From: Psychrobacter sp. UBA6766
GTDB taxonomy: Bacteria; Pseudomonadota; Gammaproteobacteria; Pseudomonadales; Moraxellaceae
Reading direction: 5' to 3'
DNA: 37,270 bases
Assembly (NCBI RefSeq): GCF_002453355.1
Contig: NZ_DKGQ01000009.1
Span: forward strand, 545-37,814
Shown here: positions 16,289 to 25,141 of the stretch, one piece after another
How the letters are laid out: each line of letters starts with the position of its first letter
Numbering within the stretch: the first letter of the stretch is position 1
Program-made: the position numbers and the translations under genes
The notes under the pieces: generated by a model
Seen by the model: the letters and a program-made list of their open reading frames with translations, nothing else
What the model was told of the DNA's origin: nothing
Database searches by the model: none

Positions 16289-17761
16289 TTAATCAACGCG
16301 ATAGTTAGGTGCTTCTTTGGTAATCTGCACATCATGGACATGAGATTCTTTCATTCCCGCTGAAGTCACTTTGACAAACTGCGGCTTAGTGCGCATCTCT
16401 TCAATAGTCGCACAACCGGTATAACCCATTGATGAACGTAGGCCACCCATCATCTGATTGACAATGCCAGAAACTGGACCTTTATAAGGTACACGGCCTT
16501 CAATACCTTCTGGTACCAGTTTTTCTACCCCATCTTTGGCGTCTTGGAAATAGCGATCTGACGAACCATTTTGGCCTGACATTGCACCCAAGCTACCCAT
16601 ACCGCGATAGGCTTTATAGTAGCGACCTTGGAATAGCTCAACCTCACCCGGCGCTTCTTCGGTACCCGCCATCAATGAGCCAACCATGATGCATGACGCA
16701 CCTGCAGCAATGGCTTTTGCCATATCGCCTGAATAACGGATACCGCCATCAGCAATCAGTGGAATACTGTCTTGTAGCGCGCTTGCGACACTATCGATTG
16801 CCGAGATTTGTGGCATACCGACACCCGCGATAATACGAGTAGTACAGATAGATCCTGGACCGATACCTACTTTTACCGCATCTGCACCAGCATCACGTAA
16901 TGCTTTAGCAGCATCACCAGTAGCGATATTACCGCCGATAACCTGAACGTTTGGAAAGTGCTTTTTAATCCAAGACACTTTATCAATCACGCCTTTTGAG
17001 TGACCATGAGCGGTATCAACAACAATGATATCGACATCGGCGGCAATCAAAGCTTCGACACGTGCTTGGGTATCAGCGCCAGTGCCGACAGCCGCGCCAA
17101 CGCGCAGGCGACCCTGATCATCTTTACAAGCATTGGGGTTATTTTCTGCTTTAGAGAAATCATTGACCGTAATCAGACCACGTAAACGAAAATCATCATT
17201 AATCACAATTACTTTTTCGATACGATGCTCATGAAGAAGTTTTTTGATATTTTCGTTGCTTTCGCCTTCTTTTACGGTGACCAGCTGATCTTTTGGCGTC
17301 ATGATATGACTGACGGGCAATGACAAATTGGTCTCAAAACGCCAATCACGATGAGTGACGATACCAATGACTTTATCAGTGCCCTTTTCAACCACAGGCA
17401 CACCCGAAATATTATTATCTTGAGTCAATCTTAATAACTCACCAATGGTCATCTCTGGATGAACCGTAATAGGGTCAACCACCGTCCCCGCTTCGAATTT
17501 TTTGACGCGGCGCACCTGCATGGCCTGCTTATCAATATCCATGCTTTTATGTAATATACCCAGTCCACCAAGCTGTGCCATAGTAATGGCCATATCAGAC
17601 TCAGTGACGGTATCCATCGCAGCAGAAATCATGGGTAAGTTTAACGTGATACTTTTGGTTAGGCGGGTCGTTAAATCAGCAGCTTTTGGTAGGATTTCAG
17701 AATAAGCTGGCAATAATAAAACGTCATCAAAAGTTAAGGCTTCATCGACAATTCGCAACAT
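16289..17761 (-). CDS. guaB: Inosine-5'-monophosphate dehydrogenase
   Basis: A 490-residue cytosolic enzyme catalysing NAD-dependent oxidation of IMP to XMP, the committed step to GMP. The catalytic barrel has FDDVLLLPAYSEILP near the start, the loop GIGPGSICTTRI with Cys306 as the catalytic thiol, ADGGIRYSGD and the flap RGMGSLGAM. Two CBS regulatory modules are inserted at about residues 90-205 (for example NNISGVPVVE and GLITVNDF). Length is normal for bacteria. It is a single-gene unit with its own terminator. Confidence 0.97.
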   Translation of the reverse strand: MLRIVDEALTFDDVLLLPAYSEILPKAADLTTRLTKSITLNLPMISAAMDTVTESDMAITMAQLGGLGILHKSMDIDKQAMQVRRVKKFEAGTVVDPITVHPEMTIGELLRLTQDNNISGVPVVEKGTDKVIGIVTHRDWRFETNLSLPVSHIMTPKDQLVTVKEGESNENIKKLLHEHRIEKVIVINDDFRLRGLITVNDFSKAENNPNACKDDQGRLRVGAAVGTGADTQARVEALIAADVDIIVVDTAHGHSKGVIDKVSWIKKHFPNVQVIGGNIATGDAAKALRDAGADAVKVGIGPGSICTTRIIAGVGMPQISAIDSVASALQDSIPLIADGGIRYSGDMAKAIAAGASCIMVGSLMAGTEEAPGEVELFQGRYYKAYRGMGSLGAMSGQNGSSDRYFQDAKDGVEKLVPEGIEGRVPYKGPVSGIVNQMMGGLRSSMGYTGCATIEEMRTKPQFVKVTSAGMKESHVHDVQITKEAPNYRVD

Positions 17762-18132
17762 ACAGACCCCTAGTGGTGGTTATTTTGATGGGTGGGCAAT
17801 GCAGTATCAAGTCGATAAATGAACGTTTTGTCAAAATCAGCAAGTTAATATGCAGACTAAAATAAAGCCTTTAGATTGTGAAAAAACCATGAGGAACAAA
17901 TCCTAAATACTACTATTCGCTCAGCACGTTATCTATTTATCATCGGTAATAAAATGATCGAAGAAGTAGAGTTGCCAATACAGCGCCTCTAAACATCTTA
18001 AAATCTGATTACACGACGCTTAATAACTGAATTATCCCTTAAAAATAACGCCATATTATAACAAATAAAGCAAGCGTTCGCATAACATATTTGTCAGCTT
18101 ATTTTACCAAGATAACACCGTTTTTTTAACTT
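17762..18132. other. Gap between mscS-like gene end and guaB start
   Basis: This 371-base region should contain the guaB promoter. A TTGACA hexamer on the - strand (17829-17834) is a possible -35, but the spacing to a good -10 is poor. No convincing terminator for the channel gene and no gene were found. Confidence 0.35.
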
Positions 18133-20202
18133 TTACCTGTTTGAACTTTCATCTGCTTTTACTAGCAAACGTTCTACCGGTAAATAGTCCTTTTGCTCCC
18201 TAGATAAATAGCTTAGCATTTTCTCACGCACTTCACACTCGAGCAACCAAGCATTAACTGGGCTATCAGATGCTTGACTACAGCGTAGTTTGATGGTGGT
18301 TTCAGTTACCGCTACCGTGTACATTTCAGGCTCGGTATCACTGTCCCAAAGCTCACTCTTTTTTACCAGTTCAATGTATTTTTGCCGTATCGCATCGATG
18401 TCTACGCCATAATCGACATACAAATAAATCACTGAGATTTGATGCGACTCGGTATGCGACCAGTTTTCTATAATCTCAGTGACAAAATGACGCATAGGTA
18501 CAATCAAGCGGCGCTCATCCCATACTTTTAGCACCGCATAGGTATAACCCAAATCCTCAATCGTACACCACTCTTCCTCTATCACTACCGTATCGCCGAT
18601 ACGCACAGGCTGCGTGATTGCAACCTGCATTCCTGCGATGATGTTACCTAAGATAGGCTGCGCGGCAATACCGATGACTGCCCCAGCAATACCTGCCGAG
18701 GTCAGTAACGTCTTTCCCAAACCATCAATATTGGTAAATTCGCTCAGTCCTACCCAAATACCGCCCAAAATCATCACAAAAATAAAGATGCGACGAAAGA
18801 TAGATACATAGGTGCGGCGACGACGCCCTTTATCAAACTGCTCATCGCCTAAGTTTTCTATTTGCAAATCTTTATAACGGTTGGCAAAAAAATTAATCGC
18901 CCGAGTGCCAAGCCACATGGTGCTAAACACCAAACCGATCCAAATAATTGGGCGTGTCGATGAGGCAAGCGCATCCAAGTAAGGAAAGCCGCCCGACACC
19001 AGGGTGTAAACAGAGGAAAAACTGATGGTAAAAGTTAAAGGCACGGTTAGCTTACTGATCAAGTCTTCCACACCATTATGATGAATAGTGCTGAGGCGGT
19101 TGCCTTCTTTATCTAAAACATACCAGTTCAGCAGTTTTCCGGCTGCTTTACTTAATAACCAACCAACACCCATGGTAAAAGAAAAGAACAGGAATAAAGC
19201 TAAAAACTCCCAAATGGCAATACCAAAAATCTTTAGTTTGGTCCAACCGGGCAAATAACGTTCAAACTTAGCGGGATGATACTGCTCGTATAGTTTATCG
19301 ATATTCGCGACCGTCTGCGCCGAAAACACCCAAAATGGCGCACTGTCATCAATGCGAACACGCTCAAGATGTATCGGCACACGGCGATCACGATAAACGA
19401 TGTAGCCTAGCTGAATTGAACGCCTTGGAATGCCTTGGATACTGTTACTGCTACCAAGCGGCGGTTCAATCAAGCCATCAGGACGATCGGGCAGTTTATC
19501 AAATACATACAGCTTTTTTTCCATCAATAAAAAATCAAGTTGTTTGGTAAGCTCCATCGCTCGACTAGGCTGTAACTTTTCATCGATCAAGTTCATATTG
19601 AGCGCATAAGCTGCCAAGTCGAACTGCTGCTTCATGACCGCTGACTGAAAAAACTCTAAAGTGGCTAGCGGTGTTGATAAGTTTGGTGGTTCAGATAATG
19701 GCGGCAAGCCTGCATTCAGCTTATTTAAAGCATAGTAGCCCTCATTATAATCCCCAGTCAGCCCAGAATCTCCTTGCAGCACCCCTGCTTGCTCTACCGT
19801 GGTTTTCTCAAGCGGACTAATCACTTCTTCTGCAATGGTAGAGAGGCTAAGATCCTGTCTTTTAAGCTTATCGATTTTTTGTTCTGCATAATCGACGAGA
19901 TTCTCTGGTGCGGCATCAGCTTGTTCTTTTGGATTGCCTCGATTAGCAATTGCCTGTTTATCAGCGGCTTTATCCGCCGCATGATCACTACTAGCGGCTT
20001 GAGCGGATAGACAAATACTACTCGATACAATAATGAGCACGCTAAGCATAAGTTGTCGAACGCTTAAATGCTTTATAAACCATCCATTACTAGTCATAAT
20101 ACCGTTCGAGTTCTCAAAGCGAAAAAAATCAGCGTCGTCAGTATCGCCCGTGCTCGGCGTTTGGATGTTTTTGACAATTAAAGACTGAGGTGAATGTTTC
20201 AT
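18133..20202 (-). CDS. MscS-family mechanosensitive channel with large N-terminal periplasmic domain
   Basis: A 689-residue membrane protein. Residues about 45-70 form a signal-like hydrophobic stretch ending SAQA, then about 270 residues of hydrophilic periplasmic domain, then several membrane helices from about 325. The MscS core is clear: AGIAGAVIGIAAQPILGN and IIAGMQVAITQPVRIGDTV form the Gly/Ala-rich pore helix and start of the beta domain, followed by the vestibule (about 560-685). It would open under membrane tension to release solutes during hypo-osmotic shock. The start is uncertain: ATG 20202 gives 35 extra residues before the signal-like segment, while ATG 20097 begins MTSNGWFIKHLSVRQL and looks more natural; both have weak ribosome sites. 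Confidence 0.88.
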   Translation of the reverse strand: MKHSPQSLIVKNIQTPSTGDTDDADFFRFENSNGIMTSNGWFIKHLSVRQLMLSVLIIVSSSICLSAQAASSDHAADKAADKQAIANRGNPKEQADAAPENLVDYAEQKIDKLKRQDLSLSTIAEEVISPLEKTTVEQAGVLQGDSGLTGDYNEGYYALNKLNAGLPPLSEPPNLSTPLATLEFFQSAVMKQQFDLAAYALNMNLIDEKLQPSRAMELTKQLDFLLMEKKLYVFDKLPDRPDGLIEPPLGSSNSIQGIPRRSIQLGYIVYRDRRVPIHLERVRIDDSAPFWVFSAQTVANIDKLYEQYHPAKFERYLPGWTKLKIFGIAIWEFLALFLFFSFTMGVGWLLSKAAGKLLNWYVLDKEGNRLSTIHHNGVEDLISKLTVPLTFTISFSSVYTLVSGGFPYLDALASSTRPIIWIGLVFSTMWLGTRAINFFANRYKDLQIENLGDEQFDKGRRRRTYVSIFRRIFIFVMILGGIWVGLSEFTNIDGLGKTLLTSAGIAGAVIGIAAQPILGNIIAGMQVAITQPVRIGDTVVIEEEWCTIEDLGYTYAVLKVWDERRLIVPMRHFVTEIIENWSHTESHQISVIYLYVDYGVDIDAIRQKYIELVKKSELWDSDTEPEMYTVAVTETTIKLRCSQASDSPVNAWLLECEVREKMLSYLSREQKDYLPVERLLVKADESSNR

Positions 20203-20262
20203 ACGATAAAGTTCTTGACGGAATATTGAATTTGCATATACGTTTAAGCTAATGCACGGAAC

Positions 20263-20289
20263 AAAAAAAAGCCAGCGTGAAGCTGACTT
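20263..20289 (-). terminator. cysS terminator
   Basis: On the - strand AAGTCAGC pairs with GCTGGCTT, including one G-T pair, around a 5-base loop and is followed by a run of Ts. It lies 53 bases after the cysS stop and upstream of the channel gene, so the two genes are probably separate units. Confidence 0.8.
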
Positions 20290-20341
20290 AATTTATGGGT
20301 AAAATGTTAATTGATACAATTGCTTATAAAAAATCTACGAT

Positions 20342-21802
20342 CTAAGCGCGGCGCCAAGTTGTTCCCGTACGGCTGTCTTCAAGCTCAATCCCCGCCTCTT
20401 TTAACTGCTCACGTATCTCGTCAGCACGAGCAAAGTTTTTATTAGATTTAGCATCCGCACGTTCGATAATTAGTCCATCAATAGCAGCATCGGTTAAACC
20501 GCCCTCTTGTGCCTCACCTACAACCGCTTGTAAAAACTGCTGTACGGGCAGCTGCAATATATTTAATGTCTGTGCCAAAGCTTTTAGCTGCTGTGCCAAT
20601 TGCCATGCAGAGTCTGCGTTTTCTGCTTTGATAGCTTTATTGATATCACGCGCTAGCCCAAACAGTACGCTAATTGCCGTTGAGCTATTAAAATCATCGT
20701 TCATGGCTTTGATAAAATCTTGTCCCGCCTCGCTGTCATAAGCGGTTTTGATTAACTCATCGTCAACGACGAGTGCTTGTCCTTTTTGCTGCTCGGCTGC
20801 TTTTAAAGCCTGGTAAAGTCTGCTTAGGCTATTATGCGCTTCATCTAACGCTTTGTCTGAGAAGTTGACTTGGCTGCGATAGTGACTTGATAATAGGAAA
20901 AAGCGCACGGTTTCTGGATGGAAATGCTTGATGACATCACGAATGGTAGCAAAGTTACCTAAAGATTTGGACATCTTTTCGCCATCGACATTAATAAAGC
21001 CAACATGCATCCAATTACGTGCGTACTCGCAGCCTGTCGCCGCTTCCGACTGAGCTATCTCATTTTCATGATGCGGAAACTGTAAATCATGACCACCGCC
21101 ATGAATATCAAAGGTATCGCCAAGGCATTTGGTTGACATCGCTGAGCACTCGATATGCCAACCTGGACGCCCTTGACCCCAGGGCGATGACCATTGTGGC
21201 TCACTAGGTTTTGCCGCTTTCCAAAGCACAAAGTCAAACGGATTGCGCTTGTCATTTTCGACTTCAACGCGTGAGCCCGCCTGCATATCATCCAAGTTAC
21301 GCTTGGATAATTTACCATAATCTGGAAAGCTATCGACTGCATAATAGACATCGCCATTATCGCCAGCATAGGCGTAATCATTGCTGACCAAATTACCAAT
21401 CATCTGCTGCATCTCGTCGATATAATCGGTCGCACGTGGCTCGGCATCCGGCGCTAAGCAGCCAAGTGCTGCGAAATCTTCGTGCATCGCTGTGATAAAA
21501 CGCTGCGTTAATGCGCCAATCTCTTCGCCGTTTTCGGCTGCGCGGGTAATAATTTTGTCATCAATGTCGGTGATATTCCGTACATAATTGACGTTATAGC
21601 CCAATTGCGTCAGCCAGCGTACCACCATATCAAAAGCGACCATCATTCGCGCATGACCGATATGGCAATAATCATAGACCGTCATTCCGCACACATACAT
21701 GCCGACTTTGCCTGCAACCAGCGGCTTAAATACCTGCTTGCGTCCGTTGAGTGAGTCATAAATGGCAAGCTGAGACATCGCGTCTGCAAGGGTTGTGGTC
21801 AT
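20342..21802 (-). CDS. cysS: Cysteinyl-tRNA synthetase
   Basis: A class I aminoacyl-tRNA synthetase of 486 residues from the chosen start. It has MYVCGMTVYDYCHIGHARMM (zinc Cys and the HIGH box), GWHIECSAMS and HGGGHDLQFPHHENE (further zinc ligands and cysteine site), and EKMSKSLGN (KMSKS loop). The C-terminal anticodon-binding part ends in RTGTTWRRA, typical of the family. The frame extends to ATG 21862, but those 20 residues are hydrophobic and atypical; ATG 21802 (MTTTLADAM) has an AAAGG site upstream and fits the usual length better. Confidence 0.96.
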   Translation of the reverse strand: MTTTLADAMSQLAIYDSLNGRKQVFKPLVAGKVGMYVCGMTVYDYCHIGHARMMVAFDMVVRWLTQLGYNVNYVRNITDIDDKIITRAAENGEEIGALTQRFITAMHEDFAALGCLAPDAEPRATDYIDEMQQMIGNLVSNDYAYAGDNGDVYYAVDSFPDYGKLSKRNLDDMQAGSRVEVENDKRNPFDFVLWKAAKPSEPQWSSPWGQGRPGWHIECSAMSTKCLGDTFDIHGGGHDLQFPHHENEIAQSEAATGCEYARNWMHVGFINVDGEKMSKSLGNFATIRDVIKHFHPETVRFFLLSSHYRSQVNFSDKALDEAHNSLSRLYQALKAAEQQKGQALVVDDELIKTAYDSEAGQDFIKAMNDDFNSSTAISVLFGLARDINKAIKAENADSAWQLAQQLKALAQTLNILQLPVQQFLQAVVGEAQEGGLTDAAIDGLIIERADAKSNKNFARADEIREQLKEAGIELEDSRTGTTWRRA

Positions 21803-22035
21803 AGTAAAAAAGCCTTTTGATAAAAAATATAAGAATGAAACGAACCTATTAATACTGCCCACTTAAACCATAAACACGCCTATTTATAAATGTATTTAAC
21901 GTGATTATTATGCTAAGGGAAACAGCAATATAAAATTTAACCCATTATCTTAGCGAAAATGCTCGTAAAATACTACAATGAGCGCAAAAGTAAGACTCAC
22001 AATGACAAAAAACACTGACCGTTAAGGATGCAAAT

Positions 22036-22635
22036 ATGGGCAATCGTTTAAGCAAAATATATACACGTACTGGAGATGACGGTACTACAGGTATGGCAGA
22101 TGGCAGCCGCGTGAGTAAAGCGGACCATCTATTTAGCGTCATGGGTGATGTCGATGAGCTTAACTCACACATCGGCCTCGTAAGGGCGCAACTGTCGCAA
22201 ATGACAACTGACGCGACTAAAAACGCCGATTTCGCCCAAGCATTAGTGATTATTCAGCACTTGCTATTTAATATTGGTGGCGAGCTTGCTATGCCAGAAT
22301 ATGAAGGCGTTAGTGCCACTCATGTCGATTGGTTAGAGCAGCAGATTGACGTAATGAATAGCACCTTGCCAGCGCTGAAAGACTTTATCTTACCGACAGG
22401 CTCAGTGCTGGTCAGTCAACTGCATGTGGCACGTACGGTCTGTCGCCGTGCTGAACGCCAAGCAGTGCTATTGCAACAGCAACGCCCACAAGCAATCCGT
22501 CCAACAGCGGTGACCTTTATCAATCGCTTGTCTGACTGGCTATTCGTCGCTGCACGTTTTTGCACCGACCCTGAGCAAGTTTCTGAAGTGCTGTGGGACA
22601 GTCAAGTATTACAAAAATTCGCTGATAACGGTTAA
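22036..22635 (+). CDS. Cob(I)alamin adenosyltransferase, PduO type
   Basis: A 199-residue trimeric ATP:cob(I)alamin adenosyltransferase that makes adenosylcobalamin. The N-terminal ATP-binding motif KIYTRTGDDGTTGM is diagnostic, followed by VMGDVDELNSHIGLVRAQL and the helix TVCRRAERQAV with the conserved Arg/Glu. A TTAGCG(18)TACAAT pair at 21950-21979 is a weak promoter candidate. There is no cobalamin riboswitch upstream that I can see, and no other B12 gene nearby, so it probably serves salvage of imported corrinoids. It diverges from cysS and converges with a lipoprotein gene. Confidence 0.93.
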   Translation: MGNRLSKIYTRTGDDGTTGMADGSRVSKADHLFSVMGDVDELNSHIGLVRAQLSQMTTDATKNADFAQALVIIQHLLFNIGGELAMPEYEGVSATHVDWLEQQIDVMNSTLPALKDFILPTGSVLVSQLHVARTVCRRAERQAVLLQQQRPQAIRPTAVTFINRLSDWLFVAARFCTDPEQVSEVLWDSQVLQKFADNG

Positions 22636-22656
22636 CTGACTCAGTTAATACAGTAT

Positions 22657-22707
22657 AAAAAAACGCCCGTAAGCTATAAGTTAAAATTATAGTTTGCGGG
22701 CGTTTTT
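22657..22707. terminator. Long bidirectional terminator
   Basis: AAAAACGCCCGTAAGCTATA pairs with TATAGTTTGCGGGCGTTTTT at 18 of 20 positions around a 9-base loop. It separates two convergent genes, and each strand has a T-run. Confidence 0.92.
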
Positions 22708-22732
22708 GTATTAAAAAATCGAGCTTTAGGGA

Positions 22733-23701
22733 TTAATATGTCGCACTGTCGTCTTCGATAATCACCATATCGATACTGTCATCTTTAGGTACTGATTTAG
22801 GCGTGGCTGGAGTCACCGGTGCCGATGCAGAACTGCTAGGTGCTTCGGTAGTTTGGTTATTGCTACTTTGATTGCTACTTTGATTACTGCTTTGACTGTT
22901 TTGATTCACAGTGGGCGGCGTAGCAGGTTCAGCCGGGCGCACAGGAGTTACGGGTGCTACTGGTCTTGACTGACGCGTTTGATTTTCGCTATCGTTTTCT
23001 GCTGCTTGACGGCGGCGTTCCGATTGTTGGGCTGCGCGCTTAGCATTCTGCTCTTCTAACGCCGATTGAAAGACTGAGCTTGCTACTACTTCTGATACCA
23101 CGTTAATCAATGCGGGCTGCCCGGCAATACGTGTTCGTACTTGACCGCCTTGAGTGCCGACTACATACGTGAAGGCATCATCGACGAGCATGTTATTGTT
23201 AATGCGGATATTGTCGTTGGCCAAACGTGATTGTAAGCTCGGCTGATTGTTAGCCGCTTGCAGTTGGCTGGCTTGATATAAGTCTTCACTTGGCAAGGTC
23301 ATGCTGACGCTCGCTTGACACGTGGTCATGCCGTTATCGTTCGTAGCTTGTAACACCGCAGCATTTTGCACATCGATGACGATGCCATTGGTTTTACCAG
23401 TGATAACGCCACCATTTAAACCAATCTCGGCATCGTTCGCGTAACTTGTCGCTAGTGTTTGTGCTTGTTGATTGAGCGTATTTTTTAAGGCTGATTTGAG
23501 GCGATCTTGTACCATTGGATCATCACAGCTCACCGCAGGCGTAATAGCGTTTTCATTAGCGGCAGTTTCTTCGGTTGGCTCTACAGTTTCCGTCGTGTCT
23601 TCTTTTTCTGAGCGGTCACAGCCAGCAAGCACCAAACTGCATGCGATACCAATACCAGCAACTTTATACCACTTGCTCAAACTCTTATTTGCTACGCTCA
23701 T
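22733..23701 (-). CDS. Putative lipoprotein of unknown function
   Basis: I do not recognise a family. From ATG 23701 the protein has 322 residues and a clean lipoprotein signal: a basic N-terminus, hydrophobic core GIGIACSLVLAGC with the lipobox Cys, then an acidic Glu/Thr-rich linker. A folded part of about 150 residues follows (from SCDDPMVQDRLKSALKN), containing an ASVSMTLPSEDLY stretch. The C-terminal third is low complexity (Gln/Arg, Pro/Ala/Val, then Ser/Asn/Gln repeats). The frame extends upstream to ATG 23758, but GGAG before 23701 and the signal peptide favour the shorter form. It is probably anchored in the inner or outer membrane, facing the periplasm. Confidence 0.8.
   Translation of the reverse strand: MSVANKSLSKWYKVAGIGIACSLVLAGCDRSEKEDTTETVEPTEETAANENAITPAVSCDDPMVQDRLKSALKNTLNQQAQTLATSYANDAEIGLNGGVITGKTNGIVIDVQNAAVLQATNDNGMTTCQASVSMTLPSEDLYQASQLQAANNQPSLQSRLANDNIRINNNMLVDDAFTYVVGTQGGQVRTRIAGQPALINVVSEVVASSVFQSALEEQNAKRAAQQSERRRQAAENDSENQTRQSRPVAPVTPVRPAEPATPPTVNQNSQSSNQSSNQSSNNQTTEAPSSSASAPVTPATPKSVPKDDSIDMVIIEDDSATY
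22858..22893 (-). repeat. 12-bp tandem repeat coding Ser/Asn/Gln units
   Basis: Three units of about 12 bases (GATTGCTACTTT and variants) lie in the lipoprotein gene and encode the repeated SNQS pattern. Such a repeat could change copy number in frame. Confidence 0.65.
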
Positions 23702-24110
23702 CTTTTTTTTGCTCCAATTTCCAGATTCGTACCGCCACTGACGGACAGTGTTTGACATTCAAAGCCTTACACTCACACCATCACGTTCAAATTGTAACCG
23801 TTATCGTGCAAGTTTTGAAAACCACATCATTATACGGTGTTTGTTTTAAATGGTCATCAGTGTAGCCTATTGATATACAAATAACGTCTAACATTGGACA
23901 CAAAACCTCGCTTTGGTTGCAAAAACGCTACAAATACAGAGGTAAAAAACGGCAGAAGCTTTTAACTTGGCCAATTTTAACTTGCCTTAGCTAATGGATA
24001 AATATTCCGTAAGTAAAGAATGTTTAGAAGTAGAGTAAGTAGAAATTGTATTAGACCCAGTTTTGCAGAAACGATATGATGATGGTAAAAATAATTGACA
24101 GTTACTTATA
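23702..24110. other. Divergent gap between lipoprotein and glycerophosphodiesterase genes
   Basis: About 400 bases, AT-rich. It should hold promoters for both genes, but the TTGACA at 24095-24100 is too close to the downstream ATG to be its -35. No RNA gene or reliable hairpin was recognised. Confidence 0.35.
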
Positions 24111-24839
24111 ATGATAAATCTTAAAAACACACTTTTATTGGGGCATCGCGGCGCGCGTGGTGAAGCGTTAGAAAATACCTTAGCGGGTTTTAAACTTGCC
24201 CAAAAACTACAAACCGCTGGTTTAGTAGGGGTTGAATTTGATGTTCAGTTAAGTGCAGATGGGCATTTGGTGGTTTTTCACGATGATAATTTACAACGCT
24301 TGTGCGCTCAGCAATCGTGCGTTGACCAGTTAAGTCTTGCTGAGATTGGGCGCCATTTACAATCCGGTCACGCGATTACGCCGTTAGCCTATATAGCATC
24401 TGTATTAGAAGGCTTTAGTTATATTGAGCTTGAGATTAAAACGCACGAGCGCACGGATTATAGTAAATTGATTAAAGCGTTAACGCGCGACTTGATTGAC
24501 AGTCCGCTTGCTCGCCTACCAATAGCGCTGACCAGCTTTGATGTTGAGCTACATGCACGGCTGCAACGCAATCAAACCTTAAAACATCTGCCGCGCGGTT
24601 TACTGATTCGTACGCCTGAGACCTTGATAACGGCGCCGCATACTGCCCTGCAACTTGGCTGTGTCCAGTTGGGTATTCACTACCCGCTGCTTGATCAAGC
24701 GGTTATCGCCCACTGTCATCGCTATCACTTGCCTGTGAGCGCCTGGACTGTCAATGATAGCGAGATAATTAAACAGCTCATAGCTTGGCAAGTCGACGTC
24801 ATTATCACCGATTATCCAACTCACCTCCTCACGCGTTAA
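24111..24839 (+). CDS. Glycerophosphodiester phosphodiesterase (UgpQ/GlpQ-type)
   Basis: A 242-residue single-domain GDPD enzyme that cleaves deacylated phospholipids into glycerol-3-phosphate and an alcohol. It has no signal peptide, so it resembles cytosolic UgpQ rather than periplasmic GlpQ. Active-site motifs: GHRGARGEALENT with His12, then VEFDVQLSADG with Glu42 and Asp44, and VFHDD with His57. The C-terminus has the usual SAWTVND and DVIITDYP motifs. The ribosome site is weak. It is flanked by long gaps and is probably a single-gene unit. Confidence 0.92.
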   Translation: MINLKNTLLLGHRGARGEALENTLAGFKLAQKLQTAGLVGVEFDVQLSADGHLVVFHDDNLQRLCAQQSCVDQLSLAEIGRHLQSGHAITPLAYIASVLEGFSYIELEIKTHERTDYSKLIKALTRDLIDSPLARLPIALTSFDVELHARLQRNQTLKHLPRGLLIRTPETLITAPHTALQLGCVQLGIHYPLLDQAVIAHCHRYHLPVSAWTVNDSEIIKQLIAWQVDVIITDYPTHLLTR

Positions 24840-25141
24840 GTAAGTGAAATTCTCACCTAGCTTTTACTTATTCTTCAAAAAAATTGCTTAGCATTTTATT
24901 TAAAAAGCCACCTAATTAATTATCTGAATAGTCATCTAAATATTCTGATGACCTACACATTTATCTTTTTACTTACATTTCTCCTTAACTGCTGATAAGT
25001 TAGGAGTTATTTGAGCCGATCTATTCCATAATTCATACAAGTTATTGTTATTTAGCAATATTTTTCTAGTGCATAACTGTTCACTTTATCTTTCTTTTAG
25101 GGTAATATGGAGGCTGAAATTAATATCATTAGGAATATTAC
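24840..25141. other. Gap between glycerophosphodiesterase and desaturase genes
   Basis: About 300 AT-rich bases with no clear terminator or gene. The desaturase promoter probably lies near its right end, where TAATAT (about 25105) precedes the start; this is weak. Confidence 0.3.

Noticed and set aside
21863..22035. Cobalamin riboswitch upstream of the adenosyltransferase
   Set aside because: The region is short and AT-rich and has no recognisable B12-box or conserved stems.
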